Virus record (IMG/VR): IMGVR_UViG_3300028416_000004
Location: 168,515-232,514 of that record
Origin: a virus
Length of the DNA: 64,000 nucleotides
Reading direction: 5' to 3' (one strand)
Position numbers and translations under genes: made by a program. Shown piece after piece: positions 55,421 to 62,947 of the stretch. Numbering within the stretch: the stretch's first letter is position 1; each line of letters opens with the position of its first letter. The notes beneath the pieces are model-generated. The model saw nothing but the letters and a program-made list of their open reading frames with translations, ran no database searches and was not told the DNA's origin.

Positions 55421-56032
55421 TTAAAATGAATTGTTTTTTAGGTTTGGAAAATTTTTCCAATTATAATCTCTTTTTGATTTATTGAATTTTTTACTTAAAT
55501 ACTTAACTTCACTTTTATTTAAGTCATTTTCATCTGCAGTTTCATCTGCTTTGTCGGAAAAAGTTTTTTGAGTTTTAACATCATAGTTTGAATCAAACCA
55601 AAATCTATCTTCTTCTGGGTTATATTCTTTTTTAAAATCTTCAGAATTAAAAATTTGATTAAAAATATCCATATATATATTAGATACTGAATAATTATCT
55701 GTAGATTTAGGGCCTACATTTTCTTTTACTGATTTTTTGTTTTTTTTTGATGCACAATGAGCTTTTTGGCTAAACCCTTTAGGGTTATTACAATTTATTG
55801 AATTTTTATATTTTTGACTCCAAGCTTCATCAAGACTTCCATACTTGTCAATCATCCATTTTTTTAACTCTTCAATATTAAACTTTTTATTTTCAGAATC
55901 ATACCCACAAGTATGGCAAAGGTATGGATTTTTATCTTCTTTCTCTTTTTCCCAACTATGAAAACAATTATCACAAACAATCATCCCAGAAAGTTCTTTT
56001 AATCTTTTTTTATATTCTTCATTTAAAATCAT
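55421..56032 (-). CDS. Zinc-ribbon protein with GFSQKAHC motif
   Basis: This encodes 203 residues. N-terminal tag YKKRLKELSGMI (6-18), then a zinc-ribbon-like CDNC (20-23) and CHTCGYD (38-44), then a GFSQKAHCASK motif (about 80-90) common in T4-like marine phage proteins. The remainder is disordered and charged. It is followed by a gene carrying a similar N-terminal tag. I infer a virion-associated protein. Confidence 0.62.
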   Translation of the reverse strand: MILNEEYKKRLKELSGMIVCDNCFHSWEKEKEDKNPYLCHTCGYDSENKKFNIEELKKWMIDKYGSLDEAWSQKYKNSINCNNPKGFSQKAHCASKKNKKSVKENVGPKSTDNYSVSNIYMDIFNQIFNSEDFKKEYNPEEDRFWFDSNYDVKTQKTFSDKADETADENDLNKSEVKYLSKKFNKSKRDYNWKNFPNLKNNSF

Positions 56033-56035
56033 AGC

Positions 56036-56401
56036 TTATTTTTTTGTAATTTTAATAAAGTCATCTACAATTTCAACTTTAAAGTCAGAAGGAGAAATGT
56101 TTTCAAAATAAATCTTATAAAATTCTAATGGATTTTTGTTATAATCTAAACTTTTTACTTCTTTTGTTTTATTTTTTTTAGAATCTTTATCTTCCCATGT
56201 TATCAAATTCTTTTTTGTGGAATTTTTATAGAATTCTACTTCATCTATAAATTGCCATTTCTTATCTCCTTTTTTCCTTTTATAAAAAACATCACCACCA
56301 ATGTTACGAACTTGATAATCATAGTTGTTAAGGTTATCATTTTCTAACATTATCCCAGATAAAAATTTAATTCTATTTGTATATGATTCAGATAATTTCA
56401 T
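56036..56401 (-). CDS. Small virion-region protein with N-terminal YxxRIKxLSGI tag
   Basis: This encodes 121 residues. It starts KLSESYTNRIKFLSGIML, which matches the tag at the N-terminus of the downstream protein. The remainder is Lys-rich and not recognised. It is 3 nt from the next gene, leftward. AATATTTATAATA lies upstream on the coding strand, 21 nt before the ATG. Confidence 0.6.
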   Translation of the reverse strand: MKLSESYTNRIKFLSGIMLENDNLNNYDYQVRNIGGDVFYKRKKGDKKWQFIDEVEFYKNSTKKNLITWEDKDSKKNKTKEVKSLDYNKNPLEFYKIYFENISPSDFKVEIVDDFIKITKK

Positions 56402-56476
56402 ACTATTTAATCTAAAGTTTATTATAAATATTAATAAACTTTACTTTTGTGATTGTTTTATTAAATTGTTTTCATA

Positions 56477-56767
56477 ATGCACACTAGGAGACAAATAATT
56501 AAGAATCAAAAAGACTTTTTATATGAAATTAAAAAATCTTTAAATAAAGAATTTAATAATTCAAAACAAGAATTGTTAAATATAGAAACAGATGATAAGG
56601 AAATAATAGATGCTAAAAATATTTTAGAATCTAAATTTAAAAATGTCAAAATCGAAAAAGAAATAAATAAGTTTTTTATAAATGAAAATAACATTTATCC
56701 CAAATATTATGTTTGGTGGGATGAGATTAATGAAAAAGTAGAAATATTTTTATATGAAATCAAATAG
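56477..56767 (+). CDS. Small protein, unknown (start of virion-like operon)
   Basis: This encodes 96 residues, Lys/Glu/Asn-rich, with a C-terminal YPKYYVWWDEINEKVEIF beta segment. No family is recognised. It overlaps the next gene by 14 nt, showing translational coupling, and starts a rightward run of eight genes ending at 60122. Confidence 0.65.
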   Translation: MHTRRQIIKNQKDFLYEIKKSLNKEFNNSKQELLNIETDDKEIIDAKNILESKFKNVKIEKEINKFFINENNIYPKYYVWWDEINEKVEIFLYEIK

Positions 56768-57092
56768 AAAGAATACAGAAAATGTTTTAATAGACCTATC
56801 ATATATGGGTTCTATGAATCAATTTGAAGAATTTTATGGTTTTTCAGTTACATACCAAGAATTAGAACAACAAAGTTATGTTGAATTTAAAGATATAATG
56901 TTTGAAAATATTAATCCTAAAATAAAATTTAGAAAATATGGAAGATTTGGTAACATATTGACTGTTAGAGCTGAAATGTATCAAGAAGAAATACAAAAAT
57001 TTGAAGAATTAATACAAAATAATAAGATTAAAACTATTTATGACTGGATAGTGAAAGATGTTACAATTTTAAAAGAAGAAGATTATGAGTGA
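56754..57092 (+). CDS. Small protein, unknown
   Basis: This encodes 112 residues with an alpha/beta mix. No family is recognised. It overlaps the previous gene by 14 nt and the next by 8 nt (ATGAGTGA). By context, a head or neck accessory or assembly protein. Confidence 0.65.
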   Translation: MKSNRKNTENVLIDLSYMGSMNQFEEFYGFSVTYQELEQQSYVEFKDIMFENINPKIKFRKYGRFGNILTVRAEMYQEEIQKFEELIQNNKIKTIYDWIVKDVTILKEEDYE

Positions 57093-57789
57093 AAAAGGAG
57101 ATGCTAAAAAAGAAATGATGGATAGGTTTACTTCAATGGGCATACCTAAACCAGTAAAGCCGATTTCAAACCCCACTGTTACGCCTAAAAATACAGAAAT
57201 GGCCTCTAAAATGGAACAGATTAGGAATGGAGGTTTAAAAAATAACTTTAAACAGTTTATAGATAAATCTGAAAAAGTTTCACATTCACCATCGGCTATA
57301 CCAGTTCCTAAAGTTGGAAAAAATCCAAATGAAAAAGCTAAAAATGTACCTAATTTAAAAAGTTACTCTTCATCTTCAAGTTCTGAAGCTTCTATGTTAG
57401 AGAATATGATGTATGGAGATAGTAATGTAGCTGTAAGTACACAAAATGGTGAAATAGGTAATTATGGTCCTACAAGTACAAACACTAGACAATTGTTACA
57501 ACAGAGATTGTCAGAGAAGAAAAGTCAAGTAAATGAAAATAGCTATCAATCTGAAGAATTTTTACATTACAATTCTGATAGTAATATAACTGATGCAGAG
57601 TTAACTGAAAAAATTACAGAAATTGCTAAAAAAGTCTCAAGAGAAATGATTAAAAAAGTCATTTTGGAATTATCTGATTCTAAAGGTGGATTAGTTATTG
57701 AAAGTAAAAATGTTAAAAAAGCAGAAGTTATCGCAAAAAATAAAGTTAAAATAGACGGTAAAGTTTATAAATTAAGTTTAGATAAGTAA
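57085..57789 (+). CDS. Proline/serine-rich virion-like protein, unknown
   Basis: This encodes 234 residues. The first 110 are Pro/Lys/Ser-rich and probably disordered; a run of serines occurs near 95. The C-terminal 65 form a helix-beta domain: EKITEIAKKVSREMIKKVILEL, then a KNKVKIDGKVYKLSL hairpin. It could be a scaffold or structural protein. It overlaps the next start by 1 nt (TAATG). Confidence 0.62.
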   Translation: MSEKGDAKKEMMDRFTSMGIPKPVKPISNPTVTPKNTEMASKMEQIRNGGLKNNFKQFIDKSEKVSHSPSAIPVPKVGKNPNEKAKNVPNLKSYSSSSSSEASMLENMMYGDSNVAVSTQNGEIGNYGPTSTNTRQLLQQRLSEKKSQVNENSYQSEEFLHYNSDSNITDAELTEKITEIAKKVSREMIKKVILELSDSKGGLVIESKNVKKAEVIAKNKVKIDGKVYKLSLDK

Positions 57790-58211
57790 TGATGAAAACT
57801 AATTATGATATAAATTCTGAATTAATAAAAAATAAATTTTTTATTTCTGTTGAATTAAAATATAAAGATAGCTTTTTTGATGATAAATATAATTTAAAAG
57901 GATTTGTAAGTGAAAATAAAATAACCTTTTCTGTATACAAAAATAAAAAACAAATGGAAAAGGCATCTTTTGTTTTAGAAGAGAGTTTAGATAACAATAC
58001 TTTTTTGAAAGAGTTAAGTGATAGTATAAAAGATTATGATTTAATGGAAGATTTCAAAAAGAATCATTTCAATGATTTTTCTAAAGAATTATCCGAATAT
58101 ATTAAGAAAGATAATTCATCTATTATTTTGAATAACAAGCTAGTAGAAGGTTATAAAACAAAAATGCAATCAGTAGCTGGAATAAGGGGTGTCAATCAAA
58201 GTTTAAGATAA
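57789..58211 (+). CDS. Virion-like protein with C-terminal YxxKMxxxAGI tag
   Basis: This encodes 140 residues, helical, Lys/Asp-rich. Its C-terminus (GYKTKMQSVAGIRGV) resembles the tag at the ends of other proteins here. A second ATG follows directly, so the true start could be codon 2. It is 1 nt before the endolysin. Function unknown; possibly linked to lysis or virion assembly. Confidence 0.6.
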   Translation: MMKTNYDINSELIKNKFFISVELKYKDSFFDDKYNLKGFVSENKITFSVYKNKKQMEKASFVLEESLDNNTFLKELSDSIKDYDLMEDFKKNHFNDFSKELSEYIKKDNSSIILNNKLVEGYKTKMQSVAGIRGVNQSLR

Positions 58212-58212
58212 T

Positions 58213-59163
58213 ATGTTGATAAAAAAAGGTGACAAAGGAAAAAAAGTAAAAGAAATACAAAAGGCATTAGGTTTAAAAGATGATGGTATTTTCGGTTCAA
58301 ATACCGAAAGAGCTGTTAAAAAATTTCAAAAAGAAAATAGCCTTAAAGATGATGGTATTGTAGGTAAAAAAACATATCAAAAACTCCTAAAGTTAGATAC
58401 AGACAGACAAGGTTTTGATGATTCTAATGATACAGATAATAAATTAAATTATTTAGGCTCTTATGAAACGAGTTTAGGGTTAAAAATAGATAAGGCATAT
58501 TTGGACTCTGATGAATATGTTAAAGATTATGGTAAAATAGAACCAGAAAGTTTCTTTATACATCATACAGCTGGGTGGAATAACCCTTATAGTACAATTA
58601 ATAGTTGGAATATAGATGCTAGAGGGAGGATTGCTACACAATTTTGTATAGGTGGAACTAGCATAAAAAATGGAGATGATACATATAACGGAAAAGTTGT
58701 AGAGTGTTTTCCAAATAACTATATAGGTTGGCATTTAGGTAAAGTTGGAAATTTTAGTGTTTCTAAAAAATCAGCAGGAGTTGAAATTAATAATTTTGGA
58801 TACGTAACAAAGAAAGGTAATAAATTTTATAATTATGTAAATATTGAAGTACCTGAAGAAATGGTTTGTGATTTAGGTTATAAATTTAGAGGTCATCAAT
58901 ATTGGCATGCTTACACTAAAGAACAGATAGATTCTTTAAGGTTGTTAATAAATCATGTTTCAGAAATATACCCTAAAATAGATGTTAAATCAGGTTTAAC
59001 TAAATTATTAAAAGATGGTGTAGAACCTAAAGAAGCATTTGATTTTAATGAAGAAGCTTATAATGGTAGGATAAAAGGTTTATGGTCTCATACAAATGTG
59101 AGAAAAGATAAATTTGATATGTACCCTTGCCCTATGTTAGTTGAAATGTTGAGAAACTTATAA
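58213..59163 (+). CDS. Endolysin: N-acetylmuramoyl-L-alanine amidase with peptidoglycan-binding domain
   Basis: This encodes 316 residues. The N-terminal 57 residues are a peptidoglycan-binding type 1 domain (GDKGKKVKEIQKALG, then DGIFGSNTERAVKKFQ). Residues about 112-305 are an amidase_2-like domain: FIHHTAG (His117 and His118), YIGWHLGK (His174), GVEINNFG (Glu191), and SHTNVRKDKFDMYPCP near 292-307 (His293, Lys300, Asp302). The enzyme cuts the lactyl-L-Ala bond of peptidoglycan and releases progeny phage. No signal peptide is seen, so a holin or spanin elsewhere is expected. Confidence 0.88.
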   Translation: MLIKKGDKGKKVKEIQKALGLKDDGIFGSNTERAVKKFQKENSLKDDGIVGKKTYQKLLKLDTDRQGFDDSNDTDNKLNYLGSYETSLGLKIDKAYLDSDEYVKDYGKIEPESFFIHHTAGWNNPYSTINSWNIDARGRIATQFCIGGTSIKNGDDTYNGKVVECFPNNYIGWHLGKVGNFSVSKKSAGVEINNFGYVTKKGNKFYNYVNIEVPEEMVCDLGYKFRGHQYWHAYTKEQIDSLRLLINHVSEIYPKIDVKSGLTKLLKDGVEPKEAFDFNEEAYNGRIKGLWSHTNVRKDKFDMYPCPMLVEMLRNL

Positions 59164-59196
59164 TCAATAGTTAATTTTTAATTCATATTTATTAAT

Positions 59197-59406
59197 ATGG
59201 AAAATATATATGTTATATCAGAATCTAACAATAAACCTTTATCTAAAACTGAGATTAAAAAAATTATACAATCTGAATTAGAAAAGGCTTTTAAAAAGTC
59301 TAACATTTTAAATAAAGAAGATGTTAGAAAAATTGTTAAAGATATGATGATTAAGCAGTATAAGTTTTTCTGGGAAAAGAAAAGTTTTTGGGCAAATAGC
59401 ATTTAG
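59197..59406 (+). CDS. Small helical protein, unknown
   Basis: This encodes 69 residues: a Lys/Glu-rich helix (EIKKIIQSELEKAFKK) and a C-terminal aromatic stretch (QYKFFWEKKSFWANSI). It has a tightly packed place between endolysin and a 70-aa gene. CATATTTATTAATATG covers the start. Function unknown; similar short proteins occur in T4-like marine phages. Confidence 0.6.
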   Translation: MENIYVISESNNKPLSKTEIKKIIQSELEKAFKKSNILNKEDVRKIVKDMMIKQYKFFWEKKSFWANSI

Positions 59407-59407
59407 T

Positions 59408-59620
59408 ATGAATAAAAAAGAATTAAAAGATTTAATAGATTTAGAAGTTTCTAAAGTTTTTGCTGATATGGTTTATAAAGAACCTAAAGAAGAACCTAAA
59501 GAAGAACCTAAAGAGGAAAATAGTAACAACAATATGATTCAAACTAAAAAAGTAGGTTTAACTGAAGAAGAGTTAGATGAAATATTGTTTTACGGAGGAA
59601 AAAAAGAAAAAGAAGATTAA
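59408..59620 (+). CDS. Small acidic protein with KEEP repeats
   Basis: This encodes 70 residues. The middle has three repeats of KEEP (EPKEEPKEEPKEE), followed by an Asn-rich stretch and an acidic helix. It begins 1 nt after the previous stop. No family recognised; a linker or scaffold-like protein is plausible. Confidence 0.6.
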   Translation: MNKKELKDLIDLEVSKVFADMVYKEPKEEPKEEPKEENSNNNMIQTKKVGLTEEELDEILFYGGKKEKED

Positions 59621-59621
59621 G

Positions 59622-60122
59622 ATGGCAACAAACATTACAACAGCAGAAGTGAAAGAATTGCAAAAACAATTTATTGAAAAAATTGGAGATTATGCAGTTA
59701 AATTTGATGATATTTCTCTTTATAAAGGATATAGTGGACAAGATGCAGTTTTTTCTGGTAAAATATTATTAGAGAAAGATTATAGTATATCTTGGTCTTT
59801 TTCTCTTGTGGATGGAATAAAAATATTAGAAGCTAATTTTGTTATTAACGATAAAAATAGAAATATATTACAAAATCTACAAGATATTTATCAAATATTT
59901 TATGAAAAATTTAATCAATTAATAAGAGATATTGAGATAGATTCAGATGTGGAAGGTTTAAGTGATGAAAGGATTAATATGACACAATCTTCAGAGGAGG
60001 AAAGTTCTCAAGAAGAAGAGGAAGAAAATATGTCAATAACAGAATCTAGATTAGTAAAAAATAGAGCTAAGTTAATTAATTCTAGTTATGAAAGAATGAA
60101 AAAATTATCAGGAATTAAATAA
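59622..60122 (+). CDS. Virion-like protein with C-terminal YERMKKLSGI tag
   Basis: This encodes 166 residues from the start at 59622 (MATNITTAEV). A start at 59577 would overlap the previous gene by 44 nt and add 15 mostly lysine residues, so I prefer 59622. The middle is a long helical region with an acidic Ser/Glu stretch (about 128-140). The C-terminus ends INSSYERMKKLSGIK, the tag shared with nearby proteins. It is the last gene before the bidirectional terminator. Confidence 0.62.
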   Translation: MATNITTAEVKELQKQFIEKIGDYAVKFDDISLYKGYSGQDAVFSGKILLEKDYSISWSFSLVDGIKILEANFVINDKNRNILQNLQDIYQIFYEKFNQLIRDIEIDSDVEGLSDERINMTQSSEEESSQEEEEENMSITESRLVKNRAKLINSSYERMKKLSGIK

Positions 60123-60141
60123 AAAAACAAAAATTATAAAA

Positions 60142-60178
60142 CAAAAAAAAACGCTCACTTAAATGGGCGTTTTTTTTT
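60142..60178. terminator. Bidirectional terminator
   Basis: The stem ACGCTCA (150-156) / TGGGCGT (163-169), with one G-T pair and a 6-nt loop, is flanked by an A-run on one side and a T-run on the other, so it functions for both convergent genes (59622-60122 and 60194-60547). Confidence 0.88.
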
Positions 60179-60193
60179 GTTTTATATAGATAA

Positions 60194-60547
60194 TTAGTTT
60201 TTAATTATCTTCCAACTTTCTAGAGGGTTAGTTTCATATTTTAAAGGTGTCTCTCTATAAATTATAAATTTAAAACTCCTTCCAGGATTAAGAGTATCAT
60301 TACCTTGAATTTTTATGTAATCTCCATCTTTTAACTTTTCGCTTTCAGCAGCGTCAACTATTTTAAATAAATCATCTAATTGTCTTTCCATTTTAATAGT
60401 CACACCTTCAAAATTTAAAATGACAGTTTCACCTGGCTTACTATCAAAAATACTTTCTGAAGAAGTAGGATTTTCTTTTACATGAGAAGTCATTTCTTCG
60501 TATGATTCTCTTATTAATTGTCTTATTAGTTCTTTAGTAATTTTCAT
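60194..60547 (-). CDS. Small virion-like protein with N-terminal IRQLIRESYEE helix
   Basis: This encodes 117 residues. N-terminus ITKELIRQLIRESYEEM (3-19), amphipathic, like the start of the 51053 gene product (NIIRETF...). The remainder is a small beta domain (TVILNFEGVTIKM, then YIKIQGND). No family recognised. It stands alone, between two terminator/promoter regions; AATATTTATAATA precedes it. Confidence 0.6.
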   Translation of the reverse strand: MKITKELIRQLIRESYEEMTSHVKENPTSSESIFDSKPGETVILNFEGVTIKMERQLDDLFKIVDAAESEKLKDGDYIKIQGNDTLNPGRSFKFIIYRETPLKYETNPLESWKIIKN

Positions 60548-60622
60548 TTTTATTTATTTTATAAAAAAATCTTTATTATAAATATTAGGTTTTTTTGTTT
60601 TTTATTTATAAATTGCATAATT

Positions 60623-62521
60623 ATGACTTCAAATACAATTATTATTACAAAACTCAAAACAAATTATAAAATAGAATATAATTTTAGAAAAAATTTGAGT
60701 GACTTCATAAAAAGTTTTCCAGAAGACCAAAGGAAAATACAAGTAGAATATATACAAAATTCAGACGGTAGTACGTATGAAAATTGGTATAGAATAGTTT
60801 CTTCTGGATATATAGGTAAAGTTGTATCTTTTATAAAAGATAATGGTTTTCCATTTAAGTTTACTAATTTAACAAATGAAGAAGTTGAAGAATTAAGAAA
60901 AGAGTTTGAAAAGAGACAAGAATCTTTACTTAAAGCTTTATCTATGAAAACTGAAAATATAGATACTTCTCATATTGATTTTTCTTTTATGAATATAGAG
61001 CCATATGAATACCAAAAGAAAGCTGCTGTTTTTTTTGACACTTGTAATGGAAAAGCCTTACTTGGAGACCAACCAGGGGTAGGAAAAACTGCCTCTGCTA
61101 TGACTTACGCTGCTTGGAAAAAAAAGAAGACTCTAATAGTTTGTCCAGCAAACTTAAGACTTAATTGGAGGAGTGAAATACTTAAGTTTACTAAAGAGAA
61201 GGCGTTTGTTTATAAGTGGAAACCAACAAAAAAGTCAAAGAAAATAAATCACTCAAAAGATGAATCTATGTTCCACATAATAAGTTATAGTTCATTAGAC
61301 ACTTATATAACTATAGAGATGTCTCACAAATGTAAAAATGTATTTTGTGGCTGGAGTGAAAGAAATAGTAAAAAAAGATACAAAGATAAAGTTTGTCCAA
61401 GTTGTGGTGTTAGGAATATGGTAAATTCAAGAGCTACAAAAAATATATCCTTCACCCCAGACAAAGAAGGTCATCAATTGAATCCAAAAGATTATGAAAT
61501 ATTAATAATGGATGAAGCTCACTACATTAAAAACGACTCTGCAGATAGAACTAAATTAGCAAAGAAAACTTTAAAAGAAATACCTCAAAGATTATTATTG
61601 ACAGGCACAGCAATAAAAAGTAGACCATATGAATTTTATTCTTTGTTGAATTTTTTATATCCAGAAGAATGGAGTAATGCTCATTCATTTGGAATGAGGT
61701 ATTGTGCTGCAGAAAAGAATAATTTTGGATGGGATTATTCAGGTGCTTCTAATTTGGATGAATTATTTGAAAAGATTTCACCTTTCTTCTTGAGAAGATT
61801 AAAAAAAGATATATTAAAACATTTACCCCCAAAAACATATACAGTAATACCTATAGAGCTTAGTTCTTCTGAAATGTCTGAATATAACAAAATAAAAAAA
61901 GGAATTAAAGAAGAAATGAGTCAAGATGATAAAAATGCAGACAATAGAATGAATCACTTGACTAGGATTCAAAAGTTAAAAATGTTTACATCTGAAATAA
62001 AAATGAAAAAAGCTTTTGAGTTTATTCAAGATATCATAGATGGAGATGAAAAAGTTGTAGTATTTACTCAATATAAAAGTATTTCATATGAGGTAGTAAG
62101 CAAATTTGGAGACAAAGCAGTTGTTTTTAATGGAGATATAAATGCTAACAAAAAAGAAGAAGCAGTAGAAGCTTTTATGGATGATAAAAATATAAAGGTT
62201 TTTTCTGGTACAATTGGAGCGGCAGGTGTAGGAATAACTTTAACCTCTGCTAGTATTTCAATTTTTATAGACCAACCTTGGACTAGTGCTGATAGAGAAC
62301 AAGCAGAAGATAGAATACATAGAGCTTCTTCAAAAGCGGATAAAATACAAATAATTAGATTGGTCTGTCAAGATACTATAGATGAAGATATCGAAAAGTT
62401 GTTAAATCAAAAATCTTCAATTTTATCTAAAGTGTTAGATGGAAAAGAATTTGAGGAAACAGTAGAAGTTAAAGATGGTAGTATTTTTAATGATTTAGTA
62501 AGTTTGTTATATAATTCTTAA
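60623..62521 (+). CDS. SNF2-family DNA helicase/translocase
   Basis: This 632-residue SF2 helicase of the SNF2/SMARCAL1-like type has GDQPGVGKT (Walker A, about 147-155), IVCPANLRLNW (motif Ia), MDEAHYIKN (DEAH-type Walker B, about 296-304) and LLTGTAIKSRP (motif III). The C-terminal half has VFTQYKS, GAAGVGITLTSA, DQPW and DRIHRASSKADK (motif VI, Arg finger). A Cys cluster CKNVFC...CPSC between Walker A and the DEAH box may be a zinc finger. Likely role: replication fork or recombination remodelling. It is followed directly by the RNA cluster promoter. Confidence 0.85.
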   Translation: MTSNTIIITKLKTNYKIEYNFRKNLSDFIKSFPEDQRKIQVEYIQNSDGSTYENWYRIVSSGYIGKVVSFIKDNGFPFKFTNLTNEEVEELRKEFEKRQESLLKALSMKTENIDTSHIDFSFMNIEPYEYQKKAAVFFDTCNGKALLGDQPGVGKTASAMTYAAWKKKKTLIVCPANLRLNWRSEILKFTKEKAFVYKWKPTKKSKKINHSKDESMFHIISYSSLDTYITIEMSHKCKNVFCGWSERNSKKRYKDKVCPSCGVRNMVNSRATKNISFTPDKEGHQLNPKDYEILIMDEAHYIKNDSADRTKLAKKTLKEIPQRLLLTGTAIKSRPYEFYSLLNFLYPEEWSNAHSFGMRYCAAEKNNFGWDYSGASNLDELFEKISPFFLRRLKKDILKHLPPKTYTVIPIELSSSEMSEYNKIKKGIKEEMSQDDKNADNRMNHLTRIQKLKMFTSEIKMKKAFEFIQDIIDGDEKVVVFTQYKSISYEVVSKFGDKAVVFNGDINANKKEEAVEAFMDDKNIKVFSGTIGAAGVGITLTSASISIFIDQPWTSADREQAEDRIHRASSKADKIQIIRLVCQDTIDEDIEKLLNQKSSILSKVLDGKEFEETVEVKDGSIFNDLVSLLYNS

Positions 62522-62550
62522 AAAAAATAAAAAAAAAAAATAAAAAAATA

Positions 62551-62581
62551 TTTGTTTTTTTGTAATGAACAATTAAATTTG
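62551..62581 (+). promoter_or_regulatory. Bacteroidetes-type promoter for the RNA cluster
   Basis: TTTG (551-554), 19-nt spacer, TAAATTTG (574-581). This is a near-exact match to the Bacteroidetes -33/-7 consensus, and lies 47 nt before tRNA-Glu. It implies the RNA cluster is transcribed by host RNA polymerase. Confidence 0.75.
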
Positions 62582-62627
62582 TCGTTATATAATAAAAAGC
62601 TCTTTGAAATAATGGAGATAATTAAAA

Positions 62628-62702
62628 GCTCCCATCGTCTATCGGTTAGGACATCAGGTTTTCATCCTGAAAAGCGGGGTTCGATTCCCCGTGGGAGTAC
62701 CA
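62628..62702 (+). tRNA. tRNA-Glu (UUC)
   Basis: Full cloverleaf: acceptor 628-634 / 692-698, anticodon loop with TTC, T-arm CGGGG-TTCGATT-CCCCG, encoded CCA at 700-702. It closely follows the usual bacterial tRNA-Glu pattern (TCGTCTA in the D arm). The phage uses GAA heavily. Confidence 0.93.
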
Positions 62703-62750
62703 CTTGTTTTTAATTTCATTATCACAAATAAGTGAAATATATAATATATT

Positions 62751-62819
62751 GCGTGAAAGTGTAAAAGGTTGCATGGGACGCTCATAACATCTACGGGGTG
62801 GTTCGAATCCACAACACGC
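62751..62819 (+). tRNA. Degenerate tRNA-like sequence, CAU anticodon
   Basis: The acceptor has five pairs (GCGTG 751-755 / CACGC 815-819) plus two mismatches. The D-like hairpin is TGT/GCA. The anticodon loop is CTCATAA (781-787) with 4 of 5 stem pairs. The T-arm is GTGG-TTCGAAT-CCAC (4 bp). No encoded CCA (followed by TACA). It could be a divergent tRNA-Met or tRNA-Ile2, or a tRNA-derived RNA. Confidence 0.5.
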
Positions 62820-62823
62820 TACA

Positions 62824-62868
62824 AAGATTTAGAGTAATTAACTAAATCTTGTCTAGTTCGAAATAGAC
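62824..62868 (+). ncRNA. Tandem hairpins
   Basis: A 9-bp perfect hairpin AAGATTTAG (824-832) / CTAAATCTT (842-850) is followed without gap by GTCTA (851-855) / TAGAC (864-868) with loop GTTCGAAA, which resembles a T-arm. They may be part of a larger RNA or a processing signal. Confidence 0.5.
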
Positions 62869-62870
62869 GA

Positions 62871-62943
62871 TTGAATATAGTGTAAGAGGCACGGAAAAAG
62901 GTAATACGGACTCAAGATTAAGGTTCGATTCATTATTATTCAA
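62871..62943 (+). ncRNA. tRNA-like sequence lacking an anticodon arm
   Basis: A perfect 7-bp acceptor-like stem TTGAATA (871-877) / TATTCAA (937-943) spans exactly 73 nt. A D-like hairpin GTG-TAAGAGG-CAC (880-892) and a T-arm-like TAAGG-TTCGATT-CATTA (919-935, 4 of 5 pairs) are in the expected places. No anticodon stem can be drawn. It is probably not a translating tRNA. Confidence 0.5.
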
Positions 62944-62947
62944 CTAG

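Noticed and set aside
59577-59622. Upstream start for the 59622 gene
   Set aside because: It would add 15 Lys-rich residues and overlap the previous gene by 44 nt; the ATG at 59622 starts just after the previous stop.
62751-62819. A regular tRNA-Met gene
   Set aside because: Mismatches in acceptor, anticodon and T stems, together with no CCA, make a canonical active tRNA doubtful; kept as tRNA-like.
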